A stretch of DNA of 64,000 nucleotides from Microvirga ossetica (lineage in GTDB: Bacteria > Pseudomonadota > Alphaproteobacteria > Rhizobiales > Beijerinckiaceae): NCBI RefSeq assembly GCF_002741015.1, contig NZ_CP016617.1:620001-684000 (forward strand), written 5' to 3'. Position 1 is the first letter of the stretch. Every line of letters begins with the position of its first letter. The translations under genes and the position numbers were made by a program. Of this stretch, positions 8,835 through 16,581 are shown one piece after another. The notes under the pieces were generated by a model. That model saw nothing but the letters and a program-made list of their open reading frames with translations. It was not told the origin of the DNA and made no database searches.

Positions 8835-9881
8835 TTAATACAGCAACGATTTGTTCAGGATGTTTTTCATCCGGTCCGGCCGGCCCGCGAGATATTCTCG
8901 AAGGTTGTGACAGAAGATTTCGGTGATGCGGGCATTCTCAGCCTGCACCGTGCTGGCCGAATGAGGACTGATCAGGACGTTCGGCATGTCCCAAAGCGGG
9001 CTGTCGGGCGGCAATGGTTCCTTGGCCGCAACGTCAAGAGCCGCGAAGCCAATGTAGCCGGATCGCAAGTTGTCGATCAGGGCGGATTCGTCCACCACCG
9101 ATCCCCGCGCAATGTTCACGAACACACCGCCGGGTTTCATGGCGCCGAGCGCCGACCGGTCGATCATCGTGTCGGTGTCGGGAGTATGGGGAACGGCGAT
9201 GACCACCGCGTCGGCCTGCCCGAGCCGCTCGTGCAGCCGCTCGACCGGAAAGATGGCGTCGAACACATGGAGGTGATCCCGGGACTTGTCCGGATGCCGC
9301 GCAATGGCTTCGACCCGCATGCCGAACGCCTGGGCCAAGACGGCCGTGCCCCGCGCCAGATCACCCGCCCCGACGATGACGAGGTGCTTTCCCGCGATCT
9401 CGTCGCCGCAATAGCGCGTCCAACGGTGCTGTTTTTGTTCGGCTTCCAAATGGCGCAAACCCCTGAAATGCGCCAGGAGACCCAGCATCACGAATTCGGC
9501 AAGCGGACCGGCGTGCACGCCGCGTGCGGTCGTGACGATGATGTCCGAGTTCTGCAAGCCGTGAAGCTTGACGAGAGGACCGACTCCCGTGCTTGTCGTC
9601 TGCACCCACTTCACCTTGGGCGCACCGAGCATAGGACTCCGTCCATCGGCTCCGAGAGGCGGAAAATCCCACAGGATGTCCGCGCGCTCCAGGCAGGATC
9701 GCCACCGTCGCTCCTGCTCCTCGGTTCGCTCCAACGGGCCTCCCTTGTGATCCGCGACGTAGCGGGGGGAGGGGAGCAGATCCGACTCGAACAGAACCTC
9801 AAGGCCGGGGCTGACGGACCGGATCGAATCGACATACTCGGCTTCCAAAGGCGAGGTGATGAAAACGGTATACTGGGACAA
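8835..9881 (-). CDS. D-2-hydroxyacid dehydrogenase family protein
   Basis: NAD(P)-dependent oxidoreductase of the D-isomer 2-hydroxyacid dehydrogenase family (PF00389/PF02826), 348 residues. The nucleotide-binding motif is VIVGAGDLARGTAVLAQAFG (about residue 170), slightly unusual in having Ala where the third glycine normally sits. The catalytic triad is present: Arg in NIARGSVVDE, Glu in AAKEPLPPDSPLW and His in ISPHSAS. The start is TTG 9881; an in-frame stop lies three codons upstream, so no ATG alternative of full length exists. It is the first gene of the leftward transporter operon and may oxidise or reduce a 2-keto or 2-hydroxy acid derived from the imported ligand. Substrate unknown. 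Confidence 0.85.
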   Translation of the reverse strand: MSQYTVFITSPLEAEYVDSIRSVSPGLEVLFESDLLPSPRYVADHKGGPLERTEEQERRWRSCLERADILWDFPPLGADGRSPMLGAPKVKWVQTTSTGVGPLVKLHGLQNSDIIVTTARGVHAGPLAEFVMLGLLAHFRGLRHLEAEQKQHRWTRYCGDEIAGKHLVIVGAGDLARGTAVLAQAFGMRVEAIARHPDKSRDHLHVFDAIFPVERLHERLGQADAVVIAVPHTPDTDTMIDRSALGAMKPGGVFVNIARGSVVDESALIDNLRSGYIGFAALDVAAKEPLPPDSPLWDMPNVLISPHSASTVQAENARITEIFCHNLREYLAGRPDRMKNILNKSLLY

Positions 9882-10033
9882 TTTCGCTCATTCTTCTGGG
9901 CTGCGACCGCAAGACGGATCGGACAGCGTCGCGCCATCCGGAGATCCCCCTGTTCGGGGAGTAGAAATGAATACGGGTTGGTTGTCCAGCGGATCGCCCT
10001 CCGTTGGGGCGGTATTGTCAAGTTGGCAAGATC

Positions 10034-10846
10034 GGCTTTGTTGCATTAACTTGGAAAGGGCGTAACGGACCCATTCGGCCGGATCCCTCAGGCAGCCAAA
10101 CCGAAGAGCTGGTTCACAAGCCGGATTTCGCCTGTCACGTCCGGTCGTGTCAGGACGCAGTGGCCGCGACGGATCATCCGCATCACCTCGAAGCCTTTGA
10201 TGGTGGCGTAAGCAGTTCTCATTCTCTGGAAGCCGCGCGTCGGCCGGATCACGCGCTTGAGCGCACCATGATCCGCTTCGATGATGTTGTTCAGATATTT
10301 CGATGTTCGGTGCTCGACATTCTTCGACAGCAGGTCTTCCTTCTGCAGGCGCCGAATTGCCTTGGGGTACGATGCCAGCTTGTCAGTCGTAATCGAGGAG
10401 GGCGGACAGTCGCTCATTGTCCTTAGAGCTTTGCGCAGGAAGCGGTAAGCCGCTCCAGTATCACGCCGATGGGACAGCATGGAGGCGATCAGCCGACCGT
10501 GCTTGTCGACGGCGCGAAACAAATACCTCCACTTCCCGCCTACTCGTACATAGGTCTCGTCGACGCGCCATGAGCCTGAACGATGTCCCTGGCAGGGTCG
10601 CACCCGCTTCTCGATCTCCGGGGCGTAGCGTTGGACCCGACGAAAGATCGTGCTTGGATTGACGCTGAAACCGCGCTCGGACATCATTTCAGCCAGATCA
10701 CGGTAGCTGATCCCGTACTTGCAGTACCAGCGCACGCACAGCAGGATGATCTCAACCGGGAAGCGGCGGTGCTTGAAGATCGACAACAGGATGGCTCCTC
10801 GATTGGCCATCCCTAGCTAAACTGCCAAGGTTAATGCAACGGTGCC
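10034..10846. mobile_element. IS6-family insertion sequence
   Basis: About 813 bp bounded by imperfect inverted repeats: the left end begins GGCTTTGTTGCATTAACTTG at 10034, and the right end (reverse complement) reads GGCACCGTTGCATTAACCTT. It carries one transposase gene filling most of its length, as expected for IS6 (about 0.8 kb). I could not find a clean 8-bp target duplication flanking it, so it may be old or may have entered by cointegrate resolution. Confidence 0.8.
10088..10810 (-). CDS. IS6-family transposase
   Basis: DDE transposase of 240 residues, full length for IS6. An N-terminal helix-turn-helix-like region (RWYCKYGISYRDLAEMMSER) precedes the catalytic core: first Asp in SWRVDETYVRVGG (D84), second Asp in TTDKLASYPKA (D143), Glu in NNIIEADHGALKR (E178). 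The C-terminal FQRMRTAYATIKGFEVMRMI is typical. The frame is intact, so the element may be active. It lies between the leftward transporter operon and the ABC_sub_bind cluster. Confidence 0.93.
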   Translation of the reverse strand: MANRGAILLSIFKHRRFPVEIILLCVRWYCKYGISYRDLAEMMSERGFSVNPSTIFRRVQRYAPEIEKRVRPCQGHRSGSWRVDETYVRVGGKWRYLFRAVDKHGRLIASMLSHRRDTGAAYRFLRKALRTMSDCPPSSITTDKLASYPKAIRRLQKEDLLSKNVEHRTSKYLNNIIEADHGALKRVIRPTRGFQRMRTAYATIKGFEVMRMIRRGHCVLTRPDVTGEIRLVNQLFGLAA

Positions 10847-10915
10847 CTCAGAGATCCTGATAGCCCCGCCTCCGCTCGGCCTGGGCCTCCCACGCCTCTT
10901 GCAGAAGAACCGGCG

Positions 10916-11215
10916 CTATTCGGTTGCCGCTTCAGGCGGTGGATCCTCGGTGAAGCGAAAGGCGTCCCACGCGGCTCTGCCCTTCGGGGTGATCCTGTAG
11001 CGAACAATCTCGTGGCCATTGGCAGCACGGGTGGCGGCGCGCTCCAGATAGCCCACCGGCACCAGCCTCTTGGCTTGTGCGTCGGTACAGCCATAGGGCA
11101 AATGGTCAATGCCGTTTGCAGCCTCCGCCAGCGTACCGAGCATGAAATAGTCTCGTGCCGTCAACTCAAACGCATTGTGGCCCAACCTGAGGTCCTCTTG
11201 CAGAACAACGATCAC
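10916..11215 (-). CDS. Hypothetical 99-residue protein, winged-helix-like C-terminus
   Basis: Not recognised as a named family. From GTG 11215 it encodes LRLGHNAFELTARDYFMLGT, an alanine-rich helix, then ERAATRAANGHEIVRYRITP and KGRAAWDAFRF. The last part resembles the wing and final helix of winged-helix DNA-binding domains (YRITPKGRAAW). Such a fold would suggest a small regulator, but this is inference. The Shine-Dalgarno is weak. The gene ends 70 bp from the right end of the IS6 element. Confidence 0.55.
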   Translation of the reverse strand: MIVVLQEDLRLGHNAFELTARDYFMLGTLAEAANGIDHLPYGCTDAQAKRLVPVGYLERAATRAANGHEIVRYRITPKGRAAWDAFRFTEDPPPEAATE

Positions 11216-11271
11216 CTGTTCGTAAAGAGATGATATTCTGCATCAGGCCATGGTTGCTCTGGACCTTCGCG

Positions 11272-11445
11272 CTATGCCTCGGATGAAAAGCGGTAATCAC
11301 GAAGCTTGGTGCAATTGGTGAGAGACTTGGTAGCCGCGCCGGCTGCGATCTCGTCGGCATGGAACTCGACCAGATCCTGCTCCTTTGTGCCGATCCAGCC
11401 GAAAAACGCGTTTCCATACTGACAATTACGCGAATTATTGTCACA
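11272..11445 (-). pseudogene. Short coding relic, C-terminal end of an unknown protein
   Basis: On the minus strand an open frame of about 57 codons without a start reads NSRNCQYGNAFFGWIGTKEQ, DLVEFHADEIAAGAATKSLT and NCTKLRDYRFSSEA before TAG. The composition looks like real protein, but a TGA lies directly upstream and there is no ATG, GTG or TTG at a plausible place. It may be the 3' remainder of a lost gene. Family not recognised. Confidence 0.3.
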
Positions 11446-11577
11446 TCAGAAATTGGCGGCTTCTCCCGTAGTCCGATGCGCCGATATGCATTTGGCTGTA
11501 TGCTTGGGTCTCATGCGCAACGCTTAATGGCCTGAGTTGAACGACAGCACGCCGCGCGGCCGAGCCGAGGTAAGGCA

Positions 11578-12038
11578 ATGCAACGCCGTTATTTGATCAC
11601 GTTGTTCGGTAGCGCGGCGATCGCGTGGGCACTGGCGGCACATGCGCAGCCGGCAACGAAGCTGCCTCGGATCGCCTTCCTGTCCCCCGGCCGCTCTGAG
11701 CCTTCCGACCCTATTTTCAACATGCTCAACGCCTTCCTGCAAAGACTGCACGACCTTGGCTACACGGAGGGACAGAACCTCGCCATAGAGCGACACTATG
11801 CCGATGGGAGGTCGGATCGGCTTCCCGGGCTGGCCGCTGACCTGGTTAGGCGCAAGCCCGATCTCATTGTCGCGTTTAGTACGACAGCGGCGCTCCCAGC
11901 CAGGCAAACAACGGCCACAATCCCCATTGTCGTGGTCGGCATGGCCGATCCGGTCGCTGACGGGCTGATCGCCAGCCTTGCGCGACCAGGCGGGAATGTG
12001 ACGGGGACGACGTTTCTCGGCCCGGAGGTGTCCGCCAA
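11578..12038 (+). pseudogene. ABC_sub_bind substrate-binding protein, 5' part split by an IS
   Basis: N-terminal half of an ABC_sub_bind (PF04392) periplasmic receptor, a family widespread in Hyphomicrobiales and often without a known ligand. It starts MQRRYLITLFGSAAIAWALA with a signal peptide, followed by LPRIAFLSPGRSEPSDP, then LHDLGYTEGQNLAIERHYAD, and SLARPGGNVTGTTFLGPEVS. The coding sequence is cut at codon 154 by an IS4-family element inserted after 12038. Removing the element and one copy of the 9-bp duplication restores a continuous frame (GPEVSAKRLQLLREVVPG) of 336 codons including the stop. The interrupted gene would produce a truncated protein ending NFQLPIDLRPN and further IS-encoded residues. 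Confidence 0.88.
12030..12038 (+). repeat. Left copy of 9-bp target-site duplication
   Basis: GTCCGCCAA at 12030-12038 is repeated exactly at 13711-13719, directly outside both ends of the IS4-family element. Nine bases is the duplication size of IS50/Tn5-type elements. Confidence 0.93.
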
Positions 12039-13710
12039 CTTTCAATTACCCATAGATTTGCGCCCCAATCCTAGCGCCGAGTTCGATATCCATCAGGCGG
12101 GATAGTCCTCTCCACATGACGGTGTTTCCTGGCGGAGGATCATGGCCACGGGCAAGGTAGCCGCCCATGCGGGCGATCTTAGTTAAATAGTAGGCGAGCG
12201 TCTTGCTCCGCAGCAGCACCTGGCCCTTGTCTCGCACCAGCTCGTCGAGCAGGTCCATTTCCAAGTCCGTCAAGGCCAGCCGCGGCGGCACGTCCGGAAC
12301 AACACGATTGAGCATCGTCATCCAGAAGATCCGCCAGCTCAGGATGCAGTAGATGCTGAGCAGGTTCACCAGGCGCTCGGCCGTTCTCAGCTTGGTCTCC
12401 TCCGCTCGGCACCCGGACTTGAGGATCTTGTGGAACAGCTCGACCTTCCAGCGCATGGCGTACCAGTCGAGCATCTGGATCGCGTCCGCGCGGGATCGTA
12501 CCGGCAGATCCGTGATCAGCTTCCAGTCGATCCGCGCCCGGTCTTTGGGTGGATGACGCTCCTGTGCGTGGATCACCGTCAGGCTCAGGGCTGGATAGCG
12601 CTTCTGCTTGCCGATCGGAGGCAGGATGTGGATCCGGCGGTATTTGAGCTCTACGGTGGCAAGGCTCACATCGCCTTTCGGGCTGCGAACTTCGACCTGA
12701 TGCCGTCCTTTGACCTTCACCTCTGCCATCTCGTCCGCGATGGTGTGCTGGCCATCGCCCGCCAACCGATCCACGCAGGTTCGGACCAGGAAGTGCGTGC
12801 TCAGAGCCTGAGCCGTGCAGAAGAACTCGTCGATGTCGTTCTCCCGGTCGCCGATATGGATGCAGCGCTCAGGAGCACCGAACAGCGCCACGGACTGCCT
12901 CATGCACTCCAGCCAGCGGATACTCTCCTTCTGATCGATGGGCACCCGGGTCGGGTTGATCTTGCGTTTGAGCGTCCGGGCGCCCTTGAACTGAGGCCTC
13001 GTCCAAAACTTGATCGCCGAAAGCCCCAGCGGCAGCCCATCCGCGGTCACAGCCAGGCAAGAGTGCATGAGCAGCCCGCAGACCGTGTGCATCCTGGAGC
13101 GACCTTCCTTGTCCCGGCCGCTGTTGACCCGGCGGGTCGCACCAATCCGTTCAGGCTGTGCTCTTTCGTAGGACAGTTCGGTTGTGTCCTGAATGACCAA
13201 GATAGGGCCACCGAAGGCGGCAAAGCGGGTTCGGGTGGCTTGGAAATGGCCCTGAAGGATCTCATGGTCGGAAACTTTGGGATTGGACAGGAAGCGGTAG
13301 GCCGCTTTGGTGTTAGCCCAATCCTGGCAGGCCAGCGGAAGGCTGCCGCCAATGGCACCGGCCATGTGGGTCAGGAGCTTGCGCAGGCGCTGGCCGAGAC
13401 GATTGTCCCGAAAGCGGCACCCAGCGAGTTCCTGATCGACCCAGGAAATAACATTGGCTGCCTCTCCCAGAGGATGCGTCGGAAGAGACGTCTTTGTCAT
13501 GGCCCAGCTCCCGCGCCGCCTCGTGGGAGCGAATAGGAGGCCGTCCGGCGTATGCCCGGCGCGCAGAGATCAGCGAGATCACGGGAAAGCCGAGACAGAG
13601 CCCTGTCCATGGGACACCTCTCACAGATGAGGAGATGCTCACCAAGGAATCACGCTTGGTGCTGGTCAGGCAAGCACTGCTGCTAAGTCAGAAATGTGGG
13701 TAATTGAAAG
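12039..13710. mobile_element. IS4-family (Tn5/IS50-like) insertion sequence, 1,672 bp
   Basis: The ends are exact: both begin with CTTTCAATTACCCA (left 12039-12052; right, as reverse complement, ending at 13710) and are flanked by identical 9-bp direct repeats GTCCGCCAA. The element carries one intact transposase gene read leftward. It is inserted within an ABC_sub_bind gene. Perfect target duplications and an intact transposase point to a recent insertion. Confidence 0.95.
12046..13500 (-). CDS. IS4-family transposase, Tn5-like
   Basis: 484-residue DDE transposase of the Tn5/IS50 type. The N-terminal domain contains WVDQELAGCRFRDNRLGQRL, as in Tn5-like proteins, followed by the catalytic residues: Asp in ILVIQDTTELSY, Asp in HIGDRENDIDEFF, and the Y-x2-R-x3-E-x6-K signature in WYAMRWKVELFHKILKSG, which supplies the third acidic residue. 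The stop is 8 bp inside the left end of the element. The frame is intact. Confidence 0.93.
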   Translation of the reverse strand: MTKTSLPTHPLGEAANVISWVDQELAGCRFRDNRLGQRLRKLLTHMAGAIGGSLPLACQDWANTKAAYRFLSNPKVSDHEILQGHFQATRTRFAAFGGPILVIQDTTELSYERAQPERIGATRRVNSGRDKEGRSRMHTVCGLLMHSCLAVTADGLPLGLSAIKFWTRPQFKGARTLKRKINPTRVPIDQKESIRWLECMRQSVALFGAPERCIHIGDRENDIDEFFCTAQALSTHFLVRTCVDRLAGDGQHTIADEMAEVKVKGRHQVEVRSPKGDVSLATVELKYRRIHILPPIGKQKRYPALSLTVIHAQERHPPKDRARIDWKLITDLPVRSRADAIQMLDWYAMRWKVELFHKILKSGCRAEETKLRTAERLVNLLSIYCILSWRIFWMTMLNRVVPDVPPRLALTDLEMDLLDELVRDKGQVLLRSKTLAYYLTKIARMGGYLARGHDPPPGNTVMWRGLSRLMDIELGARIGAQIYG

Positions 13711-13719
13711 GTCCGCCAA
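13711..13719 (+). repeat. Right copy of 9-bp target-site duplication
   Basis: Second GTCCGCCAA, immediately after the right inverted repeat of the IS4-family element. Confidence 0.93.
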
Positions 13720-14266
13720 GCGCCTACAACTGCTCCGAGAGGTCGTCCCTGGACTCTCCCGTGTGGCCGTCCTTTGGCATCCCAACGCATACAGCGAACG
13801 CACGATGGCAGGTCTCCTGCATGAAATGGAGGGTGCGGCCCGGACCTTGGGATTACAGCTTCAACTCGTGCCGGCGTTTGGCCCGGAGGATGTCGTCGGT
13901 GCGTTCGCCGCGATGGCCAGAGAGCACGCCGGCGCTCTCATTGTCATGCCCAGTCCGATGCTGTTTGGCGAATACAAACGCATCGTGCGTCTTGCGGCGA
14001 ACGGCAGACTGCCGGCAATGGGCGCAGCCAGAGAATTCGTGGATCTCGGAGGGCTCATGTCCTACGGCGTCAACCAGGTCGACCTTGCCCGGCAGACTGC
14101 CACGTTTGTGGACAAAATTCTGAAAGGGGCAAACCCGGCAGAGTTGCCCGTAGAGCAACCGATCAAATTCGAGCTTGTGATCAATCTAAAGACAGCGAGA
14201 GAGTTGGCGGGGACGGTTAGCGGAGAGTTTGAGTCTCTGTTGGTTGCCGACGACGTGATTGAATGA
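13720..14266 (+). pseudogene. ABC_sub_bind substrate-binding protein, 3' part split by an IS
   Basis: C-terminal half of the interrupted receptor gene. It continues directly with RLQLLREVVPGLSRVAVLWH, then the second lobe (LQLVPAFGPEDVVGAFAAMA, GALIVMPSPMLFGEYKRIVR) and the family-typical end: FVDLGGLMSYGVNQVDLARQ, ATFVDKILKGANPAELPVEQ, FELVINLKTARELAG and LLVADDVIE. An ATG inside the IS right end (13694) keeps this part open in frame, but a product would lack the signal peptide and the first lobe. The stop TGA 14264-14266 is intact. Confidence 0.88.
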
Positions 14267-14295
14267 AGATGCTGTTGGCTGCAGTGTCGGTCCTA

Positions 14296-14595
14296 CGATG
14301 GACTACATGCGCGCTGAGATCACAGTCCACGCCCTCCGATACCGGATCCCGGGCATCGCCACCTACCGAGGCGATGCCGAAGCAGGGGGATTACTATCCT
14401 ACGGAGCGAGCCCTCGAGCAATCGGCAGTCGCGCTGCGGGATATGTTGATCGAATTCTCAAGCGTGCGAGCCCGGCTGAGCTGCCCGTCGAGCAGCCGGA
14501 TCGGTTTGGGTTTGTGATATCTCAAAGCTGCGAAGGAACTCGGCCTTGACGTCCCGCCGTCTTTCCTCACCCTCGCAGACGAGGTGATAGAGTGA
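14296..14595 (+). pseudogene. ABC_sub_bind gene remnant (C-terminal third only)
   Basis: A third copy of the same family, reduced to its last 100 codons. It reads YRIPGIATYRGDAEAGGLLS, then GYVDRILKRASPAELPVEQP, and after a frameshift near 14515-14521 LKAAKELGLDVPPSFLTLAD, EVIE and TGA 14593-14595. No signal peptide or first lobe exists between it and the preceding gene, which ends 30 bp before. It is probably the scar of a deletion between tandem paralogs. Confidence 0.75.
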
Positions 14596-14819
14596 GGTAG
14601 GCAGCTTGTATATCCGCTAAACTCCTCGTCTCTCTTTTTGCCGGAGTTGCAGTCGGTTCCACATAGACCTTATCGGCAAGCGAGCTTTCACGCGGGTGGG
14701 CCTGCTACCAGCACCGTTCCATCCATAAATGACATTCCGGGCTACCCTCGCACCTTGCGATCCGGGAAGGTGTATACTCCTGCTTGAAAGCCTGCAGGCT
14801 GCGTTGGCGAGGTGATCGA

Positions 14820-15809
14820 ATGAGGCGCCGAGACTTTCTCGCGTATCTCGTTGGAGCTGCCGGCTCCTTGCCACTGGCCGCCAGTTCTCAGTCCGGTGGC
14901 AGCGTCAGGCGCGTCGGCATTCTGATCGAATTTGCCGAAAGCGATCCGGAGGCCCAAGCACGCCTGTCGGCCTTGTGGACAGGTCTGAACGCCCTGGGGT
15001 GGAGGGATGGCGACAATCTTCGCAGCGACCTTCGGTTTGCGGGTGGCGACGCGGCCCGCATCCAGAGTCTTGCCGCGGAACTGGCAGCATCCGTGCCTGA
15101 CATCATCCTCGGGAGTGGAGCTCCAGTAGCGGCAGCGTTACAGCGGGCGACACGCTCGGTACCGATTGTCTTTGTTCAGATCTCCGACCCGGTCGGTGCC
15201 GGTTTGGTTCCAAGCCTCGGACACCCGGGCGGCAACATTACAGGCTTCACGAACTTCGAATACCCGATGGCCGGCAAATGGGGCGAGACGCTGAAGGAGA
15301 TGGTCCCCAGCATCGAGCGGGTACTTCTGGTTCAAAATCCCGCAAACTTCGGATGGCCCGGATATCTTCGCGCCATGACGGATGCGGCTCCCTTATTGAA
15401 GCTGAGACTTACGCCAGGCGCAGTGCAGGACGCCTCCACCATCATGCAGGTCATTGACGAGTTCGCGCGTGAGCCCAACGGTGGTCTCATCGTGCTGCCG
15501 GACACAACGACCAGCGCCCATCGTGAACTGATTGTCATGCTAGCAGCCCGTCATCGTCTGCCAGCCATCTATCCATTCCGGTTCTTCGTCGATGTGGGCG
15601 GGCTAATGTCGTATGGACTTGACGTTCTCGACGTCTTCCGGCGGGCGGCATCCTACATCGACCGCATCCTGCGTGGCGAGAAGCCGGGCGACTTGCCAGT
15701 GCAAAAGCCAGACAAGTTTGAACTGCGGATCAATCTCAAGACTGCGCGCGCCCTCGGCATAACGCCGCCCTTTGCCCTCTTCATCCGCGCGGATGAGGTC
15801 ATCGAATGA
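14820..15809 (+). CDS. ABC_sub_bind family periplasmic substrate-binding protein
   Basis: The only intact member of the local ABC_sub_bind (PF04392) cluster, 329 residues. The N-terminus MRRRDFLAYLVGAAGSLPLA has a twin-arginine-like RRRDFL and a hydrophobic stretch typical of this family's secretion signals. Lobe 1 shows RRVGILIEFAESDPEAQARL and LRFAGGDAARIQSLAAELAA; the hinge region has PIVFVQISDPVGAGLVPSLG and HPGGNITGFTNFE; the end has FFVDVGGLMSYGLDVLDVFR, INLKTARALGITPP and RADEVIE. A GAGG ribosome site precedes ATG 14820. No permease or ATPase gene is adjacent, common for this orphan receptor family; ligand unknown. Confidence 0.9.
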   Translation: MRRRDFLAYLVGAAGSLPLAASSQSGGSVRRVGILIEFAESDPEAQARLSALWTGLNALGWRDGDNLRSDLRFAGGDAARIQSLAAELAASVPDIILGSGAPVAAALQRATRSVPIVFVQISDPVGAGLVPSLGHPGGNITGFTNFEYPMAGKWGETLKEMVPSIERVLLVQNPANFGWPGYLRAMTDAAPLLKLRLTPGAVQDASTIMQVIDEFAREPNGGLIVLPDTTTSAHRELIVMLAARHRLPAIYPFRFFVDVGGLMSYGLDVLDVFRRAASYIDRILRGEKPGDLPVQKPDKFELRINLKTARALGITPPFALFIRADEVIE

Positions 15810-16211
15810 CACCCGTGTTCCTTTCAAATCATCGGGATCTGCCCCGTTCCATAAATGGCCTTTCGCGAAATTGAACCGAAAACCAGAAAGTCCCGTTCCT
15901 GGCACTCCCGAGGTATAAGGGTGTTGTCTGCTTCGGCAATCAGGAGCTTGCGCACGTCGGGCAGTCGGAATGTGAAGCAGTGACCCACTCCGGACCATCC
16001 TTAGGTCGGGACACGTGGCTGACGGAACGATCGATCCCATTGGCCCTAATTCCATAAGCCCATTTAACGACACCGCTCGAACTGCTCGTCAAATCAAGCA
16101 CTCGCATTCGAAACGGGGGTGGCGGAACATCCGCTTGCCCCCGGCTTCTCTCTCCGAGAAATGTTGGCCGCCTCGGGTGGGCAGCCCTGCAGGTCAGTTC
16201 GTCTCGCGATA
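15810..16211. other. 402-bp gap without recognisable gene
   Basis: Between the ABC_sub_bind gene (+) and the 3' end of the RDHR-repeat gene (-). I see no coding sequence with protein-like composition on either strand. Short motifs of the form GTTCCATAAA (15847) and ATTCCATAAG (16048) recall similar strings near 14706, 18337 and 19436, but the matches are too short to define a repeat with confidence. Confidence 0.4.
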
Positions 16212-16553
16212 TTACAGACCGAAGCAAGGCCCACCGAACACCGAGCGAATGCAGGGCGATCCACCTCGCCTGCTTCCAGAGGATGTGACAGTCACTCCGC
16301 CCTGAGGCCCTCTTGGCACTCGGCGATCCCGCACGATCGGAGTAGTGCGATGGTCGCGGATAATGGGTTGCGTCCGATGATCTCGGATGATTACGGGCGT
16401 GCGATGATCGCGGTCCACGGGTGGCATGCGATGATCGCGAACCACGAAGCCGCCGCCATCGTAGCCGCGGTCACGTGCTGCAGCTCCGTCGTGTGTGGCA
16501 ACAAAAACCAGACAGGCGGAGAGCGCGACGGCAACTCGGGTCAATGTCGTCAT
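16212..16553 (-). CDS. Secreted small protein with RDHR tandem repeats
   Basis: 113 residues from ATG 16553. An N-terminal signal peptide (MTTLTRVAVALSACLVFVAT, cleavage likely after GAAA) is followed by four or five imperfect repeats of about 9-10 residues around the motif RDHR: VRDHRMPPVDRDHRTPVIIR, DHRTQPIIRDHRTTPIVRDR. The C-terminus is glycine-rich with two cysteines (CIRSVFGGPC). Function unknown; repeats alternating basic/His and Pro/Ile suggest an extended periplasmic or surface segment, perhaps metal- or envelope-binding, which is inference only. Its start codon shares bases with a possible start of the divergent cyclase gene. Confidence 0.75.
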   Translation of the reverse strand: MTTLTRVAVALSACLVFVATHDGAAARDRGYDGGGFVVRDHRMPPVDRDHRTPVIIRDHRTQPIIRDHRTTPIVRDRRVPRGPQGGVTVTSSGSRRGGSPCIRSVFGGPCFGL

Positions 16554-16581
16554 GGACTTGCCCCAACGATGCGGTGCGCGG

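Noticed and set aside
8349..10049. A 566-codon rightward frame across dppD and the dehydrogenase gene
   Set aside because: Antisense to two well-supported genes, no ribosome site or motif, composition of a shadow frame.
10026..10856. Possible target duplication around the IS6 element (AGATC on both sides)
   Set aside because: The right copy is several bases away from the inverted repeat, and only about five bases match.
12430..13536. A 368-codon rightward frame inside the IS4-family element
   Set aside because: Antisense of the transposase with intact catalytic motifs.
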